From Melieria omissa (Eukaryota; Arthropoda; Insecta; Diptera; Ulidiidae): a stretch of 64,000 nt of DNA. Made by a program: the position numbers and the translations under genes. The notes under the pieces were generated by a model, which was given only the letters and a program-made list of their open reading frames with translations, did not search any database and was not told where the DNA came from. The stretch covers positions 11,556,701-11,620,700 of the forward strand of contig OZ020269.1 of NCBI GenBank assembly GCA_963971225.1. Direction: 5' to 3'. Every line of letters begins with the position of its first letter. The stretch's first letter is position 1. This document shows positions 39,051 through 49,393 of this stretch, in pieces.

Positions 39051-39657
39051 GGGTGTTTTTTTTAGAGGTATAGAACTTCGAATTGAAATAAAACACAAGA
39101 AAATCGTTTTAATGTCCATCAATTTGGCTTTATTGGAAGGATAATTTTATGCCATTAATGTTTAAATATGATTTCGGGCATGTGGCCGCCGCAGCTGGCT
39201 CGAATAAAGCCAATTCTACAGGTCCAATTTTTAAAGTTGATGGACAAAGCTCCAATTGCTGAGCACGGTGGCGAATCGATTCATTCGGGTCATCTTCAAC
39301 ATTTTGCTCTACAGCGGCAATTGTTTCTTCGGTGCGCACTGTTCGACGTCTCTGCGGATGCGTATTATCACATAGAGTAAACGTAGTGCGAAAACGACCC
39401 ATGGTTAACCGAATTAATTGCTCTGATGGACGATTATGTCGACCATAAAATGGACGGAGCTTGCGGTAAACTTCGCGAACTGAACCATTATTTTCGAAAT
39501 AAATTTGCACGATTTGCAAGCGTTGTTCTTTTGTCAACCTGTTCATGATGAAATGGCAAACCAAACTGAACATAAATGACATTAGAGTTGCCAGATTTGA
39601 CCACAAAATGCCAGTTTTATCTCTATTCGAAAAACAAACCTCTAAAAAAAACACCCT
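39051..39657 (-). mobile_element. Short Tc1/mariner-superfamily element, copy 1
   Basis: 607 bp flanked by TA. Terminal repeats start GGGTGTTTTTTTTAGAGGT at both ends. The minus strand begins a transposase at 39546 with MNRLTKEQRLQIVQIYFENN and PFYGRHNRPSE, followed by RRRTVRTEETIAAV and NESIRHRAQQL: a helix-turn-helix DNA-binding region. The catalytic domain is deleted. The frame joins almost directly to the last codons, GGHMPEIIFKH, near 39164-39196 in a shifted frame. It is a non-autonomous deletion derivative. Confidence 0.88.
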
Positions 39658-39659
39658 AT

Positions 39660-40355
39660 ATATATAAATATATTTATATATAAATATATTTTAATGTATT
39701 TTGTTTTTGTCATAACCTTTAAAAGTTTTGTACTGGAATTTTGTATCCCATCGATTAATTTGCGTTGCCTTTCGGTATATGGACATACATATTTTTTTGG
39801 CATTAATATTTGTTGTTGCTGCTTTTGTTTTCATACTTTTCGCTTCGGTTGCGCTTGTTTGGTTATGTTGTTGAGTGTATAACTTTTCGGTTATTCATAC
39901 ATGAAAATGGCAAAAGTTGCCTCTACTTGACTATAGATATTTCGCTATATATATTTAAATAGGTATAAAGAAATATTAGACGTCGACATTCAGATAACTA
40001 GATGTATAGATATTTAGATATATAGACAGATAGATATTGATATATAGATGTACAGAGATAAAGTATGTAGACATTTAGATATTTCGACACATACCTAGAC
40101 ATAGACATTTATACATATAACTAAGTAGACATATAGACATAGACATATTTAGACATATAAACATATACATTAGTACATCGTCGCCTGAGAAAACGATTGT
40201 CGTATTTGCTATTTAATTAAATGGAACATACGACATTCGTTTTCCGCAGCGACGACAAACAGGTGAATAGATATATAGATGTACAGAGATAAAGAAATCT
40301 AGACATACGTATAGATATATTTATATAAACATAGTCCAGTAAGGTTGACAGTAAC
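39660..40355. repeat. Degenerate AGATATATAGACAT simple sequence
   Basis: From about 39940 to 40330 the text is a loose repeat of ATAGACAT and TAGATATA words. It is interrupted at 40178-40256 by an imperfect hairpin. Confidence 0.6.
40178..40256. repeat. Imperfect hairpin, arms about 27 bp
   Basis: CGTCGCCTGAGAAAACGATT... on the left pairs with ...CGTTTTCCGCAGCGACG on the right, about 22 of 27 positions, across an AT-rich loop holding TTTAATTAAA. It sits alone in simple-sequence DNA, as a tiny MITE would. Confidence 0.6.
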
Positions 40356-40359
40356 TGTA

Positions 40360-41107
40360 TATTAGACTGAATTTAGTGTTGTATGGAGATTCTTGATAAT
40401 GGGTTCTCGATTTCGAAAATACATTCTGATTTTTGCTTCGTAGAAACCGAAAAGCTAATAATCTCACAAATCCGATCGTATGGAGGACGTCCTCTGGTGG
40501 TGAATTTCTGAATCTTAATTAGTTTTGTATTTTTTGTACTCAAGAATGTTGGCGATCGCTGAATAAATCATTAAAATCGGTTCAGTAGTTTCCGAGATAC
40601 GATGTTTTATCGCTTACTTAACTACTGCATCTACAAGTGAGGAGCCAATGGCATAGAAAATGGTCAATTTTGTCTTGAAAATAGCGCGTAGGTATGTTTG
40701 GAAGAAACATTCGGAAGGGAAAATAAATGGGTGTCGGTCATACATTTGATACATCTGGGGGCAACCTGGGAGCAATGGCAGCCCATTTTATAAAAACGAC
40801 CATTTTGTATGGGAGCCACATTAAGGGTTGGAGATAAGGTAAAAATATGTTTCAAAGAAATGTTCAAAAGAGAAAACTAGTGGGGTCATTCATATATTTT
40901 AACCCTCTAAGAGCAACTTCTGACCAGCTGTGGAGCAATTTGTCGAATTTCACAGCTTTTTTGTGAACTTTGACCTCGATGCGAAGCCATTTAGCCCCAC
41001 CCTAGCCTCAAAATTGTTTGGCTCATGCACTTTTTCACCAAACCGCATAAAACGAGAGGTTGCGGATCATCGAAATTGAAAAATCTGGCACTAAATCCAG
41101 TCTACTG
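40360..41107. mobile_element. Non-autonomous DNA transposon, pogo/Tc1-mariner-like
   Basis: 748 bp between TA dinucleotides (40358-40359 and 41108-41109). Imperfect inverted ends: right end (reverse complement) CAGTAGACTGGATTTAGTG, left end TATTAGACTGAATTTAGTG. The CAGT terminus and TA target suggest a pogo-type relative. No transposase is readable. A diverged copy lies at 9005-9495. Confidence 0.55.
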
Positions 41108-41109
41108 TA

Positions 41110-42650
41110 TATACAAATCTTAAGGATTTCGAAGGAACTGACACACTGACATGAAGATTTTATTCACAATACTTTAAATGAGATTTTACATCATTCCTCC
41201 AGATGTTAGCAGTCAAAACTATCCACTGAGTAAAATCCAAGAATATGTTTGTTTGATTTGAAGAACAAACAATCGATCAAAATTCACAGCAGAGCTTGTT
41301 GAGAGATATATTTTTGAAGGAGTATCACAGTCAAAGAGAGACTTCAGATACTCTTCAGTTTGACATGTGGCTTGAAGACAATGAAACCTTTTATTTGATC
41401 CAGGAATCAGTAAAAATGTTATTGCGTAGTGAACTTTTAAAATTTGCACATTTCAAAGTTTTTCGATGGTAGAAACTTACAACATAAATGATAAAAGTGT
41501 TGAAAATGAGATACTTTAACAAATTTAGGGAGGAAGGAAATTCTTATATTTAACGGCTTTATTGGGCACATGTTATAGAAAAGATCCTAAATTATGGTTG
41601 TTATGTTGCTTCGTCTCATGTAAATGAAAGGCGAGTTAGCCAATGCTGGAGGTCATATCTTGCTAATCTATGTATTTTCTATTTTCTTAGATCTAATGTC
41701 TTCTTGTATGCCTTTTGAAATAATTAATAAATACTTTTTAATTCCTTTAAAGCATCAATGAACTCCAAGTCAGCCATTCACCGATTCAAGTATCAACTCA
41801 AAATAAACCAAATATTAAGAAACTTCACCTTGTTCACCTCCTCTCTCAGCAGGAAATGTTAAATCGTCAAGTGAAAAAAAATCTCCATATCAAAAAGTTC
41901 CTCTGTCTGTTGTTTGAAGTCAACACCTAATCCACTTGTTTGAAGTCAGCAGTGGGTATGTATTCCATTAATTTATAAATTTTCACGCACAAAATTCCTG
42001 GAATGTGCTAAATCACACCATGGTTCGTTATCACACTGCCGCACAACCTATATGTATGTAGCTATGTATTAATTCACATATCATATTTTCCTTTTTTGGC
42101 TATTATTGCACCTATTAATCACTATGGCTTATGACTCCAATCTATCTGTTTGTATTTTATTTAGACAATAACAACTATGTAAAAATTAATTAAAAATTAT
42201 GCCATGGTGGATACGTTTCGCACCAACCTTCATACTTAGTACACTCGTATGTGCACCTGATTGTTTGTCTCAAAATACCCACAGATAAGCTGACAGATAA
42301 TTGACAGCTGACCTTGAATATTGATTTCCGCATAAACTCGTCCTTTAATCAATATTTTCTTATCTTATTATCCAATTTACCGCTAATAAAGTACACAAAA
42401 AGTATTATTGATTTTTTGCCAATGAACCCAAAAGCAGTCAAGATAATTTATTTGTTTTGCAAAATTATTTTTGAAAGAATTTGTCTTCAAACCAAATGAA
42501 TATAAATGAATCAACTTGTATCTTATGGTTTTGTTTTTAAGTTTTTCTATTTCACAAGTCACGAAACTTATTCAGAGAAACAGCCATTTTTAGTTGGTGG
42601 CACTTTGCAACTTAAAAACATTATGTCATAATTTTTCTTGCGCCACGATT
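41110..42650. other. Non-coding region downstream of gene A
   Basis: AT-rich with no supported exon or repeat. A canonical AATAAA for gene A is not evident in the first 200 bp. Confidence 0.5.
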
Positions 42651-42654
42651 TTGT

Positions 42655-44745
42655 TTAAAAAATATGCTCAATATCTTTCCATATTTTTTTCCACCAGGAT
42701 GTTTTGACAACTTCTGGGCTGGAATCGCTGTCAGTGGTATTGCGTTGATGTGGGGCCCAAGTAGTATTCCACTGTGGTGGTACCCAGGCGGTAGTATTCC
42801 AATGAGGTGGGGCCCAAGTACTATTCCACTGTGGTGGTACCCAGGCGGTAGTATTCCATAGAGGTGGGGCCCAAGTACTATTCCATTGTGGTGGTACCCA
42901 GGCGGTAGTATTCCAATGAGGTGGGGCCCAAGTACTATTCCACTGTGGTGGTACCCAGGCGGTAGTATTCCATAGAGGTGGGGCCCAAGTACTATTCCAT
43001 TGTGGTGGTACCCAGCCGGTGGTATTCCATTGAGGTGGTGCCCAAGTACTGTTCCACTGTGGCGGTACCCATCCGGGGGTATTCCATTGAGGTGGGGCCC
43101 AAGTACTATTCCACTGTGGTGGTACCCAGGCGGTAGTATTCCAATGAGGTGGGGCCCAAGTACTGTTCCACTGTGGCGGTACCCATCCGGTGGTATTCCA
43201 TTGAGGTGGGGCCCAAGTACTATTCCACTGTGGTGGTGCCCAGGCGGTAGTATTCCATAGAGGTGGGGCCCAAGTAGTATTCCACTGTGGTGGTACCCAG
43301 CCGGTGGTATTCCATTGAGGTGGGGCCCAAGTACTGTTCCACTGTGGCGGTACCCATCCGGTGGTATTCCATTGAGGTGGGGCCCAAGTACTATTCCACT
43401 GTGGTGGTGCCCAGGCGGTAGTATTCCATTGAGGTGGGGCCCAAGTGGTATTCCACTGTGGTGGTACCCAGGCGGTAGTATTCCATTGAGGTGGGGCCCA
43501 AGTAGTATTCCACTGTGGTGGTACCCAGGCGGTAGTATTCCAATGAGGTGGGGCCCAAGTACTGTTCCACTGAGGTGGTGCCCAGGTGGTATTCCATTGA
43601 GGTGGGGCCCAAGTACTATTCCACTGTGGTGGTACCCAGCCGGTAGTATTCCATTGAGGTGGGGCCCAAGTAGTATTCCACTGTGGTGGTACCCAGGCGG
43701 TAGTATTCCATTGAGGTGGGGCCCAAGTACTATTCCACTGTGGTGGTACCCATGCGGTAGTATTCCATTGAGGTGGGGCCCAAGTACTATTCCACTGTGG
43801 CGGTACCCATCCGGTGGTATTCCATTGAGGTGGGGCCCAAGTACTATTCCACTGTGGTGGTGCCCAGGCGGTAGTATTCCACTGTGGGGGTGCCCAAGTA
43901 CTATTCCACTGTGGTGGTACCCAGGCGGTAGTATTCCATTGAGGTGGTGCCCAAGTACTATTCCACTGAGGTGGTGCCCAGGTGGTATTCCATTGAGGTG
44001 GTGCCCATTGTGGTGACAAAGTTGGTGGATTGCTTAATCCAGGAGTATCAGCCACGAATTCCAAACATTTCTCCAAACTCTCTTCTGCTTTTTTCTGATC
44101 TTGTAGCAGTTCGCGAATTGCAAAATAAATGCAAGTTTGACTAGAATATGCGGACGCAACTTTGTTGTTTGCAATTGTGTTGAATGTAAGTGAAATCTGT
44201 AAATATTTGTAGATAATTTTCATATCGACAAAACTCAAATTAAACCAGTTCCATGTGATTCCTTACCGTGTCCGTGAAGCAACTAATCTGTTTGCCATCC
44301 TGTTCCCAACACTGAGCCAACTGCTGCTTGAACTGATCCTTGAAGTCATCGACGCTGTGGTCTTCAAAGTAATACTCCAGCTGTTTGTCGTGCGCGTGAC
44401 CACAGCGACGAATCTTTTGGCTTCTCTGAATGAGAATTTCGATAGTCCTTAGTGTGTAGACTTCCAGGCACATACGTGTCCTGACATTCTCTCCAATGTT
44501 GGCCGGAATAGCGAGGTCGTTTTTCAAGTCGGATAGTTGGAAAATAGAATTGAAAAACAAATCGGTGGACAGCCGTTTCAGTTGCTCAACTTCGGAAGCT
44601 TCATCAGAACGCTGACGGTAGGCTGAGGTCTGTAGTTGTGAAGGATGTGAATAATATGCTTAATTCTGTAAATGCGGTGGGCTGGACTTACGCCAACGCT
44701 CAGAAGCAGCACAAAGGCTGCAGTCAACTTCCACACAACCTGCAT
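42655..44745 (-). CDS. Secreted six-cysteine protein (TsetseEP/DUF725-like) with Trp-Pro-Pro-Gln-Trp-Asn repeat tail (gene A)
   Basis: Predicted 652-residue precursor from three exons: 44745-44692 (18 codons), 44629-44267 (121 codons) and 44196-42655 (513 codons plus TAA). Introns of 62 and 70 bp are phase 0, with donors GTAAGT and GTAAGG and acceptors CTACAG and TTACAG. Exon 1 begins MQVVWKLTAAFVLLLSVG, a clear signal peptide. A mostly helical, charged domain carries six cysteines at precursor residues 72, 94, 125, 135, 161 and 183. From about residue 200 to 627 the protein is about 22 tandem units of 19 residues made of two half-units, WAPPQWN(S/T)T and WVPPQWNTT(A/G), each with an N-x-T sequon. 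It ends in a 25-residue tail with WWKKIW. The cysteine domain and repeat-tail layout match what I recall of the TsetseEP (DUF725) family; tsetse EP has Glu-Pro repeats instead. Start chosen because it is the only ATG ahead of the signal peptide and lies about 46 bp below a TATA box. Function unknown; probably secreted and heavily glycosylated. Gene structure is well supported, family name moderately. Confidence 0.82.
42730..44000 (-). repeat. Coding minisatellite of 57-bp units inside gene A
   Basis: About 22 head-to-tail units of 57 bp (19 codons) keep one open frame throughout. Some junctions carry half-units of 27 or 30 bp. Units differ by scattered substitutions that are mostly conservative at protein level: A/V before PP, S/T after N, Q/H/L before W. 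This indicates unequal exchange under coding constraint. The same DNA is partly open on the other strand because the repeat lacks stops there; those frames are shadows. Confidence 0.9.
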
Positions 44746-44790
44746 GGTTGCTATTCGTGTCGATTCTGGTTATTTAAACTTGGCACTGGC

Positions 44791-44797
44791 TTTTATA
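44791..44797 (-). promoter_or_regulatory. TATA box of gene A
   Basis: TATAAAA on the minus strand, 46-52 bp upstream of the gene A start codon. A TATA-directed start about 30 bp downstream would leave a 5' leader of roughly 20 nt. Confidence 0.65.
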
Positions 44798-44844
44798 CAC
44801 ACAAGTTGTTTGCTTCATCAATTTGTGTTGAAGTCGATGAAACT

Positions 44845-44890
44845 TTATCAAACTTTGACGCTGATATCACCTAAGCACCGTTATCGATAG
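44845..44890 (-). promoter_or_regulatory. GATA-motif cluster upstream of gene A
   Basis: Three GATA cores (44845-44849, 44863-44866 and 44882-44889) lie 50-95 bp above the TATA box. The last is the palindrome TATCGATA, which could also be read as a DRE (DREF site). GATA factors drive many fly gut and fat-body genes, so gut expression is a reasonable inference. Confidence 0.4.
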
Positions 44891-45306
44891 TCATCGCCGG
44901 TCGGCGTGCTTACGCCTAAAAATTGAACACATACCCGTGTGAGGAATGCATAATTGTGCGATATTTCAATGTTTTACTTAATATGACAGCTACGAGTCCT
45001 GAGGATTAGATTTTCTTCAAGTGTTTTTAGAGTGAAATGTAGATTGGCTGAATAACAAAGAAGAACAATTGAGATCGACCACAACTGGAAGTGGAATACG
45101 TGAACGGAAATTATTAATTATAATTTTATGAATCATTTTGTGGGAAAATTTACACATTTCTGCAGCGAGACTTTGTTTTAAATGGATTAATTTTTTATCT
45201 ATCGGTAGATGGAGGTGAGGACTGCTTGGGTGAATGGTGGATTCTTTAAGTATGAATGAGAAGAAGAAGAAGAATGAGTCTTTTTCAAGGTTTTTTATCA
45301 TAGATA

Positions 45307-45799
45307 CGAGGGCGGGTCAATAAGTCCGTGACTTTTTGAATTTCCCGCCTCTTAATTGAAATGGCAACACTGCTCCCGTCAACAGTCATCTTTCAGTTGA
45401 CTCTTGTCAAAAATTGAACAAGCTGCGCGTTGACTGAGAAGAAAATGGAAAAAAGTGAATTTCGTGTGCACGGGTGCACACATGTGCAGTTTCCATGGCA
45501 AAAATCCATGAATTGGGCTACGAATTGCTCCCTCATCCAAGTGAATATTTCTTGTTCCCAAACTTGAAGAAATGGCTCGGCGGAAAGAGATTTGCCTCCA
45601 ATGACGAAGTCATCTCACAAACAAATGCCTATTTTGAAGACCTCGACAAATCATATTTTTCGGAAGGGATAAAAAAACTGGAGAAACGTTGGGCTAAGTG
45701 TATAGATCTCAAAGGAGACTACGTTGAAAAATAAAATAACTTTTTATCTAAAAACCTGTGTTTCATTCAAAAAGTCACGGACTTATTGACCCGCCCTCG
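45307..45799 (+). mobile_element. mariner deletion derivative (MITE-like) between the two secreted-protein genes
   Basis: 493 bp flanked by TA (45305-45306 and 45800-45801). Terminal inverted repeats of about 32 bp are perfect and begin CGAGGGCGGGTCAATAAGTC. A start MEKSEFRV at 45445 is fused out of frame to the transposase C terminus (45474-45734), readable as AKIHELGYELL, YFLFPNLKKWLGGKRF and KSYFSEGIKKLEKRW. The segment carrying the third catalytic aspartate is deleted (HPSEYFLF), so the copy is non-autonomous. Confidence 0.9.
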
Positions 45800-45804
45800 T
45801 AACA

Positions 45805-48640
45805 TAGAGCATAGAAGTTCTTTAAAATGTACTCTGTTTTGTTAGAAAAAAGCATGACATCTATTGAGCTTTTAATGATTTGATAGGTTGGGTGAGTCAT
45901 CCGACTATTTGTCGGAAAATTCTCAAATAATGATTTAATTGGTCGTCGATATACTCGCAAAACTAGCTATCAAATAAAGTAAATCTGCTTTTTTAATTTT
46001 TCTCTCTAACGTCGGAATTTTTTTAAAAAGATTTTGAACTTTAAAGGACACGAAAAAATATTTTACAGTTTTTAAAAGATGTAACTGAAAAAGTGAATTG
46101 AAAAATTGAAAATTGAATGGTGACTATAAAAAAAAATATCAGAATTAGAAAAAAACTAAATTTTTTGGTGCACAAGGACGAATACGTCTTGAAAATTACA
46201 TTCTTTCTTATATCATTCAAAATTTCCCATAGTTCTTTTAAAATGTCTTAAGGACTAATATGTATACTACCACGTCCTCGAGTTACGTCCTTTTAACTTT
46301 AATAGTTAGGATGGAAAAGTTTTAATACTTCTCTCTATAACACAAAAAATGTACAAATATAAATATGTATGTAATTAATACTTAATAGACGATTAACTTT
46401 TTAAATATTTTTACAAAACAAATAAGTAAATAAAATAAAATAAAATAAAATAAAATAAAATAAATTAAAATAAAATAAAATAAAATAAAATAAAATAAAA
46501 TAAAATAAAATAAAATAAAATAATTCCATGTTTGATGAAAGAAGACGTCATCTTAACTAATCTCTTCAACTACATAGGGACGACGGATTTAAGAAAGAAA
46601 GTTCTTCTTCCCCACTTCTGACCCACACAGTAACACTTACGTACAAAACAAACATTACAAAAGCAAAACTTATTACTCATTTGATTCATTGAGCTCCAGT
46701 ATTGTGCAGTAAATATTCACAACTAAATCACGCCGTGAGTTCGTGCGCTTATCGGCATTAGCACTGCTGCTTCGATTGCAATTAACACAATTTGTCACTT
46801 TCATGTGGGTTATCGCATTTTCAGTTATTATGTGTGGCCAAGCTTTGCCAACTTCAAATTCACCCATGAAATCATGAATGGATCGTCTTCAATAACCAAT
46901 CAATAAGTTCGAATGATAAGCAATGCAAGGCAGCCGCATGTCTACCACGCCTTCTTCAAATCAATTTTTTTAACATTGACTGCATCATGAATGCCACAAG
47001 TCAGACGCTGCTTTACAAAATGGTAAAATTTCTTATCAAACCGCTGAGCAGCGGATATCCAACTTAACTTTTATTGAATTTGAATCCTTTCGAAGCAAAT
47101 TGATAAACATTTTTAAGGTTGCATAAGAATAATTTTTGTATAGTAAAACCCATACTTAGCGATAATTTCTAACAAATGCCAATGTGATTGACCGCTTAAG
47201 TGGTCTACACCTTGTGGTATTTATTAGAAAAAACTTCTGAAATGTGTGCAGCTTATAGCTGCTTTCATAAAAGATAAACAAAAAGCACATAACAAAAACA
47301 ATTTGTAAACACTGAAAATACCAAAACACAAGTATGAGTCATTAAGTTGTTGCCAACAGCTGCTTATCAACTGGTAATGTGCGTTACAACCTAATTTTAT
47401 GTGTGTGAGGTTGTATGTGTTTGTGTGATTTTTGGTCTATCAAAATTCTCAGCGCCATATCTTCAACCACCAAATTATTAGCGAATTATTAGACAATTAG
47501 TAAACACCATTGTGGCTTTCAATTGCCAAAAAATTGTTTTGTCGCTAATGAGAAATTTTGCTGCTACAAATTGGCTTAAACGAAATGTGTAATAAAATTT
47601 GCAGCCAACATGTGAAGACATAATTTTGATTAATGTGCGCGGATGTTATCAGTTTAGTGCGATGCAATTGTTGACACAAGACTAGAAACATAAAAACGTT
47701 AACTTTTGGTGTGTATGAAAGTGATATTTCTCAGTTTTATGGGAACAAAATTTTAGTAATAACAAACAAAATTTTGTATTATTTATATTAAATATGAAAA
47801 TAATACCAAAAATTAAATTTATTAGAATAGACTCAAACACAAAGTTAGAAAATTCATCAATAATGCTTAAAGCAAGCCGAATATGAAATGGGGTTTTTAT
47901 AGGTAAAAATTTTATATAGAAGCATTTATTGAATGCAAGCCGATCAAAAAATGCCAAATATTCTGCAAAGTTCATTGATAGTTTCCAAATATGTTAAAAG
48001 TATTGTCGTTTTCCTTTGATCTTTGGCGACATATTTTACAAATATTAAAAATTCAACACAAGTTGAGCAACACAAGTAGTAAAAAAAAAATTAGAAAAAA
48101 TTCTAACTTACCTTTTTCAATTTAAAATGTCTTCTCAACAGGCCGAGCTGTTGCATTGTGTTATACTAATTTTTTGTCATTTATTTCAAGGCTTTGTAAT
48201 TCCCTAAAGAAATCAGAGACCTACTTGCAAAACTTTTGGATAAAGCAAAGTTTTCACTTTTCATTTAAAATATTCAAAAAAGCTTAACTGAAGGAGGACA
48301 TAAACTAAACAAAAAAATTTTTTGCAAGTCTACTTGTTTGCTTTTTTGAATGTCAACATTAATTTTCAGCCTAAATGTATGCTTTTGTTTTACGCGCATA
48401 GCAAAGGGAGCAACTTGTACTGAGCAAGTTTAAGCATTCAACCATGGCATACTTTTAGGATGGCTTTGAAAATGCCACAACTCTTTAACAGATATTTGTT
48501 ATAAATAAAAACAAACAAAAAAATGATCAGTCTTTTAGCTACCGTCACATGGGGCCACCTAAGTCTGGGCTACAGACAGAGGCAGCCAAACTTTTGATGA
48601 ACTATTTATGATTTAAAGGATCTTTCAACAGCTATGTCCA
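45805..48640. other. Non-coding region between genes A and B
   Basis: AT-rich, with the AAAAT microsatellite. I searched it for a third six-cysteine paralogue and found none. Confidence 0.5.
46426..46523. repeat. Pentamer microsatellite (AAAAT)n
   Basis: About 19 copies of TAAAA with one variant unit near 46464. Confidence 0.9.
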
Positions 48641-48735
48641 ACCTTTAACAGCATATGACAGCTTTGCTGCTTTGACGTTGGTTTGGCAACGCTGTCAACA
48701 TTTTTATTCTGTGAGTTAAAATTTTACCATGGAGT

Positions 48736-48960
48736 ACTAAACTATTCAACAAAGCGTCGAAATTTTTGAAATTCTCTAGAGGTTTGTTATTTCCCGCTGA
48801 GAGAACAGAACAGAGAACTAAACTATTCAACAAAGCGTCGAAATTTTTGAAATTTTCTAGAGGTTTGTGATTTCCTGCTGAGAGAACTGAACAGAGAACT
48901 AAACTATTCAACAAAGCGTCGAAATTTTTGACATTTTCTAGAGGTTTGTTATTGTTAGAG
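48736..48960. repeat. 81-bp tandem repeat sharing a motif with the 14-kb SINE
   Basis: Three units start at 48736, 48817 and 48898, the last one partial. Each holds AGAGGTTTGTNATTTCCNGC followed by TGAGAGAAC, close to 14129-14158 inside the SINE (AGAGGTTTGCCATTTCCAGC). Confidence 0.8.
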
Positions 48961-49054
48961 AAGAAAACAGAAGACAAATTAACCTTTCTAATAAAATTTC
49001 AAAGTTGACTACTAGTAAAACCAGATTAGACTGGAATAAAGGAGTGTGAGTTGA

Positions 49055-49133
49055 ACCTGGGGTTTAGTGACGCTTCAGAAACAACATACTTCTACCTGCT
49101 AAGTGGTTGAGCCAGTCCTCTGCATTGCTTTCT
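49055..49133 (-). repeat. tRNA-like (SINE head) sequence
   Basis: On the minus strand an A-box-like TGGCTCAACCACTTAGCAGG precedes a B-box-like GGTTCAACTC by about 40 nt. With the adjacent 81-bp units it looks like a rearranged SINE in the same orientation as the one at 13953-14284. Confidence 0.45.
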
Positions 49134-49393
49134 TAAATAATATTTTTGAATTTTCTTACATAATTTGCTTCTTTTTACCTGAAAAATAAGATCATAAAAT
49201 ATTCAGTCAGTTTACGGATTTCATATGTTCAGCATTGAGTCATTGCTTCATAAATTTATTGCATTCAAAGTTGTGCTTCTTTAACTTATCCTTCGTTAAT
49301 ACTGTTTGACAATGTTTGGAGTTTAAAAATTAAATAAAAAATCAAGTATTTTCTTTAAAGTCTTGCATCATTATTCTAGGAAAGATATCGACT

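Noticed and set aside
42664..44016. Plus-strand frames through the gene A repeat
   Set aside because: They are antisense shadows; the minus-strand frame has the signal peptide, splice sites and cysteine domain.
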